Shown: piece after piece, positions 35,799 to 43,433 of the stretch
Layout of the letters: each line of letters starts with the position of its first letter
Numbering within the stretch: the first letter of the stretch is position 1
Source: Acidobacteriota bacterium
GTDB taxonomy: Bacteria; Acidobacteriota; Vicinamibacteria; Vicinamibacterales; CAVVIG01
Assembly (NCBI GenBank): GCA_020850715.1
Contig: JADZED010000027.1
Span: 124,001-188,000, forward strand
Direction of reading: 5' to 3'
DNA length: 64,000 bases
Made by a program: the position numbers and the translations under genes
The notes under the pieces: generated by a model
The model's database searches: none
Seen by the model: the letters and a program-made list of their open reading frames with translations, nothing else
Told to the model about the DNA's origin: nothing

Positions 35799-36506
35799 AT
35801 GCCAGCCGCCCCGGCCCGCCGCCGCCCACCGCCGCCGCTGCCGCCGCCCGCCGATCGCCAGCGGTTCCGGCGCCGCCTGCTCGCGTGGTACGCCCGCCAT
35901 GGACGCGACCTGCCGTGGCGCAAGACCGGCGATCCGTACCACATCCTCGTGTCCGAGATCATGCTGCAGCAGACGCAGGTCGACCGCGTGCTGCCGAAGT
36001 ACGACGAGTGGCTGCGGAAGTACCCGACGCTGGACGCGCTGGCGGCGGCGCCGGAGCGCGACGTGACCGCCGCCTGGTACCCGCTCGGCTACAACATCCG
36101 GCCGAAGCGGCTGCAGACGATCGCGCGCGAAGCGGTCGCGCGCTACGGCGGCAGACTGCCCGCAGACGAGGCGACGCTGCGCTCGTTCAAGGGAATCGGC
36201 GCCTACACCGCCGGCGCGATCCGCAGCTTCGCCTTTCGCGAGCGCGCGGCGATCCTCGACACCAACGTGGCGCGGGTGCTGTTCCGCGTTTTCGTGGGCG
36301 AGGGCGATCCGAAGAGCCATGCGATGACGCGCCGTCTCTGGACGCTGTCGGAGACGCTCGTGCCCACGCGGCGCGTCTTCGACTTCAATCAGGCGCTCAT
36401 GGATCTGGGCGCGATGGTCTGCGTCGCCCGCGCGCCGAAGTGTCCGGTGTGCCCGATGGCGAAAGGCTGCCGGACCGTGAGCGCCGGGGGGGCCGCGGCA
36501 TCGTGA
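35799..36506 (+). CDS. mutY: A/G-specific adenine glycosylase, catalytic domain only
   Basis: A 235-residue MutY. The active-site Glu is in VSEIMLQQTQVDRV, the HhH is LRSFKGIGAYTAGAI, the Asp is in AILDTNVARVL, and CVARAPKCPVCPMAKGC is a full C-x6-C-x2-C-x5-C Fe-S cluster. MutY removes adenine opposite 8-oxoguanine. The C-terminal MutT-like domain of about 120 residues found in full MutY proteins is absent; a separate Nudix gene overlaps the stop instead. The first 18 residues are Pro/Arg-rich. Confidence 0.88.
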   Translation: MPAAPARRRPPPPLPPPADRQRFRRRLLAWYARHGRDLPWRKTGDPYHILVSEIMLQQTQVDRVLPKYDEWLRKYPTLDALAAAPERDVTAAWYPLGYNIRPKRLQTIAREAVARYGGRLPADEATLRSFKGIGAYTAGAIRSFAFRERAAILDTNVARVLFRVFVGEGDPKSHAMTRRLWTLSETLVPTRRVFDFNQALMDLGAMVCVARAPKCPVCPMAKGCRTVSAGGAAAS

Positions 36507-36901
36507 GCGCGATCACCGTCGCCGCGGCGGTCGTCGAACGCGGCGGCGCGTTTCTCGTCACGCGCCGGCGCAAAGGCACCCACCTCGCGGGCTTCTGGGA
36601 GTTTCCCGGCGGCAAGTGCGAGCCGGGCGAGTCGTGCGCGGCGTGCCTCCAGCGCGAGATGCGCGAGGAGCTGGCGGTCGACGTCATCGTCGGCGAGGAG
36701 ATGCTCGCGACCTTTCACGCCTACGCCGACCGCCGCGTCGAACTGCACTTCCTCCGGTGCGCGCTGGCCGGAGAGCCGGAGCCGCAGCTCGGGCAGCCGA
36801 TGCGATGGGTGCCACGGGCCGCGCTTCGGCGCCTGCGGTTTCCGCCGGCCGACGGGGAACTGATCCGCCGGCTCGCCGGCGGGAGACGGCCGGCGCGGTA
36901 A
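36503..36901 (+). CDS. MutT-like Nudix hydrolase (8-oxo-dGTP diphosphatase type)
   Basis: A 132-residue Nudix protein. The box FPGGKCEPGESCAACLQREM continues REELAV, so all catalytic Glu are present; only the last Gly of the signature is Ala. FHAYADRRVELHFLRC matches the MutT sub-branch that cleans 8-oxo-dGTP or modified pyrimidine nucleotides. The GTG start at 36503 overlaps the mutY stop (GTGA), so both arms of the oxidised-guanine defence are coupled here. Confidence 0.85.
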   Translation: MSAITVAAAVVERGGAFLVTRRRKGTHLAGFWEFPGGKCEPGESCAACLQREMREELAVDVIVGEEMLATFHAYADRRVELHFLRCALAGEPEPQLGQPMRWVPRAALRRLRFPPADGELIRRLAGGRRPAR

Positions 36902-37182
36902 GGTTGCGGAGCGAAACGGGCGGATGTCGCGCGTTCCCCGGGCGAAGCCGGATGGCGACACGGGACGCGACCGCGTGAGCCTGGCACGCTCGCCCGCGCG
37001 GCGCAGAATCGCATGCGTGACGACCGCCCCCTCCGGGCGCCTGGGTATCGGGTCGCCGCGGCTGCGCCTCGCACGGCCCGCGCCCGGTATCGTGCGGCCG
37101 TATGGATGTGGCAGTCGGTGACGGTTCCGTCACGTGATGGCGACCTCGAGGCAACCAGCCCGCTCGGGCGCCGGCCGGTGTA
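36902..37182. other. convergent intergenic region with a palindrome
   Basis: 281 bases between mutT and ygfZ, both ending here. No gene is seen. A 16-base near-perfect palindrome, GTGACGG-TT-CCGTCAC, lies at 37118-37133 and can form a 7-bp hairpin on either strand, which fits a bidirectional transcript end without T-runs. Confidence 0.45.
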
Positions 37183-38202
37183 CTACCTGGGCACGAACGG
37201 CAGGGCCGCGACGCTCGCCGGCGCATCACCGACGGTCACCATGGTGCCCGGTGATGCGCGATCGCGGTGCACGTACCCGAGCGCGATGGGCCGGCCGAGC
37301 GCCGGCGAAGCCGTCACGCTCGTGAGGCGCCCGATCGCCTGACCCTCCAGGGTGATGGCGCTGCCCGCGGCGGCGGCCGCGCCCGGGTCGAGCAGCAGGC
37401 CGACGAGGCGGCGCGCCACCCGGCCGTGCCCGCGGTGCAGCACGCGCACGATCACCTCCTGCCCGACGTAGCAGCCCTTCGTGAAGCTGATCGCGCGCTC
37501 TTCGATCCCCGCCTCGAGCGGAATGGTCTCCTCGTCCATGTCGCGGCCGAATTCCGGGATGCCGGCCTCGATCCGCAGGGCGTCGGCGGTTGCGGGGTCC
37601 AGCAGCAGCGCGCCGGCCGATCCGAGCGCCGCCATCAGCGCGCTCAGCGCCTCGCGATCAACGAAGATCTCGAACCCGGGCTCGCCGGTATCGGTCACGC
37701 GGGCCACGATCGCGGCCCCGGCGCCCAACTGCGCCCGAAGATTGCCGTGCTCGGGGAGCGCGCGCAGCGCTTCCCCGGCCGCGCCCGCGAGCACGCGCGA
37801 AACGATGCCGGCCGATGCGGGGCCGACCACCGCGACCTGCGCGAAGGTGCCGGTGAGGTCGTCGAAGCGCACGTCCTCGGAGAAGACGAACTGCTCGAAT
37901 CTCGCGAGCACCGCCTGGCGCACGTGCGCGGCCATCGTCAGCAGCATCGCGTCGCCGAGCTCGTACGCGTGGAGATCGGCGATCATCCGCCCCTGCGGCG
38001 TCAGGTAGGCCGCGTAGCAGCCGCGCCCTGCCGTGAGCGCCGCGACGTCGTTGGTCAGCAGCCCCTGCAGATAGACGGCGCGATCGGCGCCCGATGCGAC
38101 GAGGCGTGCGCGGGCCGAGCGATCGATCGCGGCGGCGTGCTCCCGCGCGCGGCGGTACGCGTCGAGCGGGACCGCCTGAGGCGTGATGCTATGCTGAGGC
38201 AT
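37183..38202 (-). CDS. ygfZ: YgfZ-family folate-binding Fe-S maintenance protein
   Basis: A 339-residue GcvT-fold protein. The YgfZ signature is intact in FTKGCYVGQEVIVR (about residues 240-253), and the N-terminus has YLQGLLTNDV. YgfZ uses tetrahydrofolate to help the assembly or repair of certain Fe-S enzymes. Its ATG (38202-38200) overlaps the ATG of the divergent hydrolase within a GCATGC palindrome. AGGAGG lies five bases upstream, and TACAAT (minus strand, 38219-38214) is 11 bases upstream. Confidence 0.88.
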   Translation of the reverse strand: MPQHSITPQAVPLDAYRRAREHAAAIDRSARARLVASGADRAVYLQGLLTNDVAALTAGRGCYAAYLTPQGRMIADLHAYELGDAMLLTMAAHVRQAVLARFEQFVFSEDVRFDDLTGTFAQVAVVGPASAGIVSRVLAGAAGEALRALPEHGNLRAQLGAGAAIVARVTDTGEPGFEIFVDREALSALMAALGSAGALLLDPATADALRIEAGIPEFGRDMDEETIPLEAGIEERAISFTKGCYVGQEVIVRVLHRGHGRVARRLVGLLLDPGAAAAAGSAITLEGQAIGRLTSVTASPALGRPIALGYVHRDRASPGTMVTVGDAPASVAALPFVPR

Positions 38203-39874
38203 GCCCGCCTCCTATTGTAGCCGCGCGTGCGCGCTCGCTCTGTGCGTGGCGCTGCCCGCGGCTGCGGCGGGAGCGCAGGCGGCGCCCTTGCAATCCGAAT
38301 CGCGCGAGTCGAGCTACACCGTCTTCGTCCGCGGCGTGCCCGTCGGCAGCGAACAGACGACGCTGGCCCGGACGCCCGATGGCTGGACGATCACGTCGAC
38401 CGGCCGCATGGGGCAGCCGGTCGACCTCGTCCAGCGGCGGGTCGAGGTCCGCTACACGGAGGATTGGAAGCCGATCGAGCTGCGCGTCGACGCGAGCCTC
38501 CGCAATCAGCCGCTGAGCGTCTACACGACCGTGAAGGACACGCTCGCGGTGACCGACTTCAGCCAGGACGGCCGGTCGGGGCGCAAGTCCGACACGATCG
38601 CCGCCGACGCACTCCTGCTGCCGAGCCCCTTCTGGGGCCCGTTCGAGGCGCTGGCGCTGCGCCTGCGGGGGGAGGAGGCCGGCGCGTCGGTCCCCGCCTA
38701 CGTCATCCAGGCGCCGATGCAAATCCGGGTCGGCACCTCGACGAGCGAGCAGATTCAGACCGCCGATCGCCTCGTCACGGTGCGGCGCACGCCGCTGACG
38801 CTTCAGGCCGGCGGCGCGCCGCTCGAGGCCGAGCTGTGGGGTGACGAAGCGGGGCATCTCGTACGCCTGACGATCCCGGCGCAAGGCGTCGACGTCGTCC
38901 GCCAGGACGTCGCGTCGGTCTCGGCGCGGCGCGTGCCGGTCTCGCGCGCGAACGACGAGCAGGTGCGCATCCCGTCGAACGGCTTCTCGCTCGCCGGCAC
39001 GCTGTCCAAGCCGCTCGACTCCGGCACAACACCGCGGCCGGCCGTGATCCTGGTCGGCGGATCCGGACCGATCGACCGCGACGCGCTCGTCTTCGGCATC
39101 CCGATGCTCGGCCAGCTCGCCGGCGCCATCGCCGACGCCGGATTCATCGTCCTGCGCTACGACAAGCGCGGCGTCGGCCAGAGCGGCGGGCGGATCGAAT
39201 CGGCCGGCATCGACGACTACGCGCAGGACCTGCGCGCGGCCGTGGAGCTGCTGGCCGATCGCCCGGACGTCGATCGCCGCCGCATCGCCGCGATCGGCCA
39301 CAGCGAAGGCGGCATCGTCGTCCTCGACGCGGCCGGGCGCGATCGGCGCATCGCCGCCGTCGGGCTGCTGGCGACCCCGGGGATGATTGGCGCCGAACTC
39401 ATCCTGCAGCAGCAGGCGCACCTGCTCGATCTCGCGAAGACGGGCGAGGCCGAGCGGAGGGAGAAGATCGCGCTGCAGCGCCGGATTCACGACGCGGTGA
39501 TCACCGGCAGGGGCTGGGAGACGCTGCCGCCCGCACTGCGCCGGCAGGTGGACAACCCGGAGTTCCGCAGCCTCCTGCTGTACGATCCGGCCGAGCTCGT
39601 GCCGCAGACGCGGCAGCCGAGTCTCATCGTGCAGGGCGAGCTCGACACGCAGGTGGTGCCCTCGAACGCCGACCGGCTCGCCGCGCTCGCGCACCGGCGC
39701 CGGGGGCGCGCCGTCGAGGTCGCGAAGCTCCCGGGCGTGAACCATCTGCTCGCCCCGGCGGCCACGGGCGAGGTGGACGAGTACCTTACGCTTCCCGACG
39801 CACGCGTCAGCGGCGCCGTCGTCTCGGCCGTCACGGCGTGGCTGCGCAAGACGGTGGGCGCACCGGCGCGATAG
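38201..39874 (+). CDS. secreted alpha/beta hydrolase with N-terminal beta domain
   Basis: A 557-residue protein with a signal peptide (about 1-24, ending GAQA). An N-terminal beta-rich domain (about 30-250) is followed by an alpha/beta hydrolase domain with the nucleophile in GHSEGGIVVLDA (near 370), an acid in VQGELDTQVV and His in GVNHLLAP. Such S9-like esterases act in the periplasm on unknown esters or peptides. TATGCT (38190-38195) is 5 bases before the ATG. The FHA gene begins 11 bases after its stop. Confidence 0.8.
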   Translation: MPASYCSRACALALCVALPAAAAGAQAAPLQSESRESSYTVFVRGVPVGSEQTTLARTPDGWTITSTGRMGQPVDLVQRRVEVRYTEDWKPIELRVDASLRNQPLSVYTTVKDTLAVTDFSQDGRSGRKSDTIAADALLLPSPFWGPFEALALRLRGEEAGASVPAYVIQAPMQIRVGTSTSEQIQTADRLVTVRRTPLTLQAGGAPLEAELWGDEAGHLVRLTIPAQGVDVVRQDVASVSARRVPVSRANDEQVRIPSNGFSLAGTLSKPLDSGTTPRPAVILVGGSGPIDRDALVFGIPMLGQLAGAIADAGFIVLRYDKRGVGQSGGRIESAGIDDYAQDLRAAVELLADRPDVDRRRIAAIGHSEGGIVVLDAAGRDRRIAAVGLLATPGMIGAELILQQQAHLLDLAKTGEAERREKIALQRRIHDAVITGRGWETLPPALRRQVDNPEFRSLLLYDPAELVPQTRQPSLIVQGELDTQVVPSNADRLAALAHRRRGRAVEVAKLPGVNHLLAPAATGEVDEYLTLPDARVSGAVVSAVTAWLRKTVGAPAR

Positions 39875-39885
39875 GGACCGTGGCG

Positions 39886-40179
39886 ATGTGGATTCTGAAG
39901 GGCGAGGCCGATTCCGATCCGTTGACGTTCCGCATCCGGTCCGGCACCGTGAAGACGGTCGGCCGCGCGCCGCGCGCCGACTTCATCGTCGACGCCGCCC
40001 TCGTCTCGAGGCTGCACTGCCGGCTGACCGCGACCGACGATTCGCTGGAAGTGGAGGATCTGAAGAGCACGAACGGCACGTTCGTGAACGACCGGCGGGT
40101 GCAGCGGGCAACGCTCGCCAACGGCGACCTGCTGCGCGTCGGCCGCTTCGCGCTCAAGGTCGAACAGCAGGCCTCATAG
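39886..40179 (+). CDS. FHA-domain protein
   Basis: A 97-residue protein that is almost only a forkhead-associated domain: VGRAPRADFIVDAALVSRLH (the Arg and Ser that contact phosphothreonine), then the STNGTFVND turn and RVGRFALKV. FHA domains read phosphothreonine left by Ser/Thr kinases. A kinase-like gene, itself catalytically dead, lies 1.1 kb away. ATG at 39886; GTG at 39880 is possible. Confidence 0.85.
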   Translation: MWILKGEADSDPLTFRIRSGTVKTVGRAPRADFIVDAALVSRLHCRLTATDDSLEVEDLKSTNGTFVNDRRVQRATLANGDLLRVGRFALKVEQQAS

Positions 40180-40180
40180 G

Positions 40181-40237
40181 GACCTGGGGAGGCCGCCGTG
40201 CCTCCTCGAGGCCCGGGAACCCCTACCTCCCCAAGTC
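40181..40237. terminator. inverted repeat between convergent genes
   Basis: GACCTGGGGAGG (40181-40192) and CCTCCCCAAGTC (40226-40237) pair over 12 bases with one mismatch, separated by 33 bases that themselves contain CCTCGAGG. The left arm starts right after the FHA stop and the right arm overlaps the end of the metallo-beta-lactamase gene, so it may end transcription both ways. Confidence 0.4.
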
Positions 40238-40876
40238 CTCAATCAGAAAGGGGTTCGTCCGCCGCTCCGCGCCGATCGTCGTCCGCGGTCCGTGCCCGGG
40301 ATAGACCCGCGCGTCGTCGCCGAAGGCGAACAGCACCCGCCGGATCGAATCGATGAGCGTTGCGTAGTCGCCGCCCGGCAGGTCGGTGCGGCCGATCGAT
40401 CCGGCAAACAGCGTGTCGCCGACGAAGAGATCCTGCCCCGGCTCGCCGCGCGGTCCGATCTGCAGGCAGACGCCGCCCGGACAGTGGCCCGGCGTATGGT
40501 GCGGCCTCGCCTCGTACTCGCCGAACCGGATGACGTCGCCGGGCGCGTAGAAGCGATCGATCGGCGGCTGCGGCTCCACGGTCAGCCCGAACATCCGCCC
40601 GCTCTCGACCGCCCGCTCGTAGAGAAACAGATCGTCGCGGTGCAGGTAGACGGGCGCGTCGAGCACCCGCCTGGCCGCGGCCACGCCGGTGACGTGATCG
40701 ACGTGCGCGTGCGTCAACAGGATATGGCGGATGGCGAGGGCGTGGCGCTCGGCCGCCGAGAGCAGCTGGTCGACTTCGTCGCCGGGATCGATGAGCGCCG
40801 CCTCGTGCGTGGCCTCACAGCCGATCAGGAACCCGTTCTTCATGAACGGGCCGACGGCTCTGGTCTCCAGTATCAT
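40223..40876 (-). CDS. metallo-beta-lactamase-fold hydrolase (glyoxalase II-like)
   Basis: A 217-residue hydrolase. The metal site is THAHVDHVTG (HxHxDH, about residues 60-69), with further ligands in HHTPGHCPGG, FVGDTLFAGSIGRTDLPGG and YPGHGP. This pattern is typical of hydroxyacylglutathione-hydrolase-like and persulfide-dioxygenase-like enzymes; the GRTDLPGG stretch is standard in the short glyoxalase II-like group. ATG at 40876. Confidence 0.87.
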   Translation of the reverse strand: MILETRAVGPFMKNGFLIGCEATHEAALIDPGDEVDQLLSAAERHALAIRHILLTHAHVDHVTGVAAARRVLDAPVYLHRDDLFLYERAVESGRMFGLTVEPQPPIDRFYAPGDVIRFGEYEARPHHTPGHCPGGVCLQIGPRGEPGQDLFVGDTLFAGSIGRTDLPGGDYATLIDSIRRVLFAFGDDARVYPGHGPRTTIGAERRTNPFLIEDLGR

Positions 40877-40882
40877 GGTGTG

Positions 40883-41233
40883 GTGATCCTCGCCGTCCTC
40901 GACGATCTCCTGTTCACGTCGAAGATCCGGAATGCCGCAGCGCGGCTCGGCGCCTCGATCAAGTTCGCCAGATCGTCGGCCGATGCGCTGGCCGAGATGC
41001 GGCAGACGCCGCCCGCGCTGGTGATCTTCGATCTCAACAGCGCGCGCGCCGAACCGCTGGCCACCCTCGCCGCAATGAAGAAGGACCCGGCGCTCGCCAC
41101 CGTGCCAACCCTCGGCTTCGCCTCGCACCTGCAGACCGAGGTCTTCGAAGCCGCCCGCGGCGCCGGCATGGACAGCGTGCTCGCGCGTTCGGCGTTCGTG
41201 CTGCAGCTCGGCGACATCCTGCGCAACGTCTAG
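40883..41233 (+). CDS. degenerate response-regulator receiver protein
   Basis: A 116-residue single receiver-like domain. The phospho-acceptor Asp is kept in ALVIFDLNSAR and acidic residues sit near the N-terminus (VLDDLLF), but the usual Thr/Ser-Ala and Lys switch positions are changed (TLGFASH, and LARSAF in place of the Lys). It may dock without being phosphorylated. GTG at 40883 is 6 bases after a TATCAT box (40871-40876); GTG at 40880 is also possible. Confidence 0.65.
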   Translation: MILAVLDDLLFTSKIRNAAARLGASIKFARSSADALAEMRQTPPALVIFDLNSARAEPLATLAAMKKDPALATVPTLGFASHLQTEVFEAARGAGMDSVLARSAFVLQLGDILRNV

Positions 41234-41288
41234 AGCCGCGGCGATCCGTGGCGCGCCGCCGGCCGATCGTGTCCGCGGACCGCCCGGC

Positions 41289-42200
41289 TCAGCCGCCCCA
41301 CTTCCACCACCCCGCCGCCGCGAGCGCGCCGAGCAGCGCCAGCAGCAGCGCCCAGCCTGCGGAGGGACCTCGCCGCGCCGACCGCGGCGGGCTTGCCGCT
41401 TCCGCCGCTTCGCTGCGGACGTCGAGGATGGCCGCCACGGCACGAAGCTCCGCGGCCAGCAGGGCCGCCGATTCCGCGCGCTGATCGAGGCTCTTGGCGA
41501 GCGCCTTCGCGACGATCGGATCGAGCTCCCGCGGCAGCGCGGGATTCACGCTGCTCGGCGCCGGCACCGTGTCCCGGACGATCTGCAGCGCCAGCGCCTC
41601 CGGCGGGGCCGCCGGGAACGCCCGCCGCCCCGTCAACATCTCGAACAGGACGACGCCCAGCGAGAAGATATCGGTCCGGGCGTCGGTTCGTTCGCCCAAT
41701 GCCTGCTCCGGCGATCGGTACGCCCCGGCCTCGCGTCCCATCCATCGCGACAGCCCGAACCCGAGCACTTTCGCGTTCCCCTTGGGGGTGATGGCAATCG
41801 TCTCGGTGTCGATGCCGCCATGGACGACATCGGCCGCGTGCGCGTCGGCCAGGGCGTCGGCCACCTGGATCGCGATGTCGAGCGCGTGCCGCGTGTTCAC
41901 CGGCTGCCCCGCGATCAACGTCTTCAGCGGCTCTCCGGCGACGAACTCGCAGGCGAAGAACAGCCGGCCCTGGTCTTCGCCGATCTCATAGAGTGCCGCG
42001 ATGTTCGGGTGCGACAGCGCGGCCCCCGCCCGCGCGTCCTGCAGCAGCGCCTCCCGGCGCCGCGAATCGGACGCCAGGTCGGGCGCGATCAGCTGGAGCG
42101 CGACCGTGCGGCCGCGGCGCGTGTCGCGCGCGCGGTAGACCTCGCCCAGCGCGCCCGCGCCCGCGCGCTCGAGCAGGTTGTAGTCACCGACGGTCTGCAT
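41289..42200 (-). CDS. membrane-anchored Ser/Thr pseudokinase
   Basis: A 303-residue Hanks-type kinase fold with a C-terminal TM helix (about 276-298). The glycine loop GAGALGEVYRARD is kept, but the ATP Lys is Gln (VALQ, residue 36), the catalytic loop HRDxKxxN reads HGGIDTET (127-134) and DFG reads GFG (147-149). SPE (163-165) and the structural Asp of TDIFSLGVV remain. It should fold but not phosphorylate, so a scaffold or sensor role is likely. ATG at 42200; it overlaps the small gene upstream by 17 bases. Confidence 0.85.
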   Translation of the reverse strand: MQTVGDYNLLERAGAGALGEVYRARDTRRGRTVALQLIAPDLASDSRRREALLQDARAGAALSHPNIAALYEIGEDQGRLFFACEFVAGEPLKTLIAGQPVNTRHALDIAIQVADALADAHAADVVHGGIDTETIAITPKGNAKVLGFGLSRWMGREAGAYRSPEQALGERTDARTDIFSLGVVLFEMLTGRRAFPAAPPEALALQIVRDTVPAPSSVNPALPRELDPIVAKALAKSLDQRAESAALLAAELRAVAAILDVRSEAAEAASPPRSARRGPSAGWALLLALLGALAAAGWWKWGG

Positions 42201-42447
42201 CTGCGCGCAGCTCCGCCATCGCGCTCTGCACGAGCTGCTTGGCGTCGTCCAACTGCTCGAGCACCAGCGCAACGTCCATCTTTGGCCGTCCCGGCTGACG
42301 CTCGCTCCGGCAGTACACGCCGTGCTGCCCGACCAGCGCCAGCGCATCGGTGAGCAGATCCAGGGCCACGGCGAGCCGCCCGCGCGAGGGGCCCATCTTC
42401 GTCTCGTGATGTTCGAGCGTCGCGCGATGTTTCTCGAGGATGCTCAT
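42184..42447 (-). CDS. small helical hypothetical protein
   Basis: An 87-residue, mostly helical protein with a heptad-like pattern (AVALDLLTDALALV, ALVLEQLDDAKQLVQSAM) and no known domain. It is translationally coupled on both sides: its ATG overlaps the SDR stop (ATGA) and its end overlaps the pseudokinase start by 17 bases. Its position suggests it partners with the pseudokinase. Confidence 0.65.
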   Translation of the reverse strand: MSILEKHRATLEHHETKMGPSRGRLAVALDLLTDALALVGQHGVYCRSERQPGRPKMDVALVLEQLDDAKQLVQSAMAELRADADRR

Positions 42448-43181
42448 CGGCGCGGCTTGGACGGCCGCAGCTCCACGCGGCTGGGCAGGCTGCGGCGGGG
42501 ATGCTTCAACAGATGGATCACCACCTCGGCGACTTCGTCCGGGGCGATCTTCCAGTCGTCGTCTCGGCTGCCGGCGCCGCCGGGCGCCGCCGAGTGTCCG
42601 GCAAACCCGGTCGCCACCGATCCCGGCATCACGTAGCTGACGCGGATGCCGTCGTAGCGCAGCTCCTGCATCAACGCCTCGCTGAAGGCGTTCAGGCCGG
42701 CCTTCGACGCGCAGTAGGCGGCGCCGCCCTTGAAGGCGTTCGCGCCGGCCAGGCTGCTGATGTTCACTATGAAGCCGCCGCCGCGCCGGCGCATCGCGGG
42801 AATCGCTGCCCGGCACGCGTTGAAGACGCCGGTCAGGTTCGTATCGATGACCGTCGACCACTGCTCCGGCGTCATGGCTTCGACCTCGGCGAACGCGCCG
42901 ACGCCGGCGTTGGTGATCAGGATGTCGAGGCCGCCGAACCGCTCGGCGGCGGCGGCGACCGTTCGCGCCATGTCGCCGGCGCGGGTCACGTCGGCGCCGA
43001 GCGTCTCCACGCGGCCGGGGCCGGCGCCGTCGAGGTCGCGGCGGGCCTCGGCGAGCGCTCCAGCCCCACGCGCCGTGATGACGACGTGAGCGCCGTCGCG
43101 GACGAGCGCGCGGGCAATGGCCAGCCCGATGCCGCGCGACCCGCCGGTAACGATTGCAACCTTGTCCTGCAGCGACTCCAT
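42444..43181 (-). CDS. short-chain dehydrogenase/reductase
   Basis: A 245-residue classical SDR. The NAD(P) loop is TGGSRGIGLA, NAG lies in LITNAGVG, and the catalytic Ser/Tyr/Lys appear as NISSLAG and YCASKAG. The substrate is unknown; the family includes 3-oxoacyl reductases. A GTG one codon upstream is an alternative start. It is the first gene of an operon with the small helical protein and the pseudokinase. Confidence 0.88.
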   Translation of the reverse strand: MESLQDKVAIVTGGSRGIGLAIARALVRDGAHVVITARGAGALAEARRDLDGAGPGRVETLGADVTRAGDMARTVAAAAERFGGLDILITNAGVGAFAEVEAMTPEQWSTVIDTNLTGVFNACRAAIPAMRRRGGGFIVNISSLAGANAFKGGAAYCASKAGLNAFSEALMQELRYDGIRVSYVMPGSVATGFAGHSAAPGGAGSRDDDWKIAPDEVAEVVIHLLKHPRRSLPSRVELRPSKPRR

Positions 43182-43331
43182 CACGTGGCGCCCTCGCGCC
43201 TGGCCGTCCGGGCGCGACGCTCCGCGACTTCCGCCGCGATTCGCCGGTCCGGCACGCCAGCGTCCCGTACCGTGGTTTGCGACACCACTCCCCGGGCGGG
43301 GCGTCCCGGCTGGCGGCGTGGCTCCTCCCTC

Positions 43332-43348
43332 GAATACTCACGGTATTC
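43332..43348. promoter_or_regulatory. small dyad between divergent SDR and MDH-like genes
   Basis: GAATAC-TCACG-GTATTC, a 6-bp inverted repeat in an otherwise GC-rich 250-base gap. It could be an operator or part of a minus-strand promoter for the SDR operon. No other signal was recognised in this gap except the TAGAAT box at 43419-43424. Confidence 0.3.
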
Positions 43349-43433
43349 CCGGTCGTCGCGCCTTGCCATCCGGGCGCCGCGCCCGGGACGTGTGCCACGC
43401 TCCACGGTGACGGCACATTAGAATAGCGCAGCG

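Noticed and set aside
35791-35801. Leaderless mutY transcript from TATACG at 35791
   Set aside because: Only two bases separate the box from the ATG, too short for the promoter to produce that codon; the box suits the divergent adenosyltransferase gene.
41289-42200. Active Hanks-type Ser/Thr kinase
   Set aside because: All four key catalytic positions are substituted.
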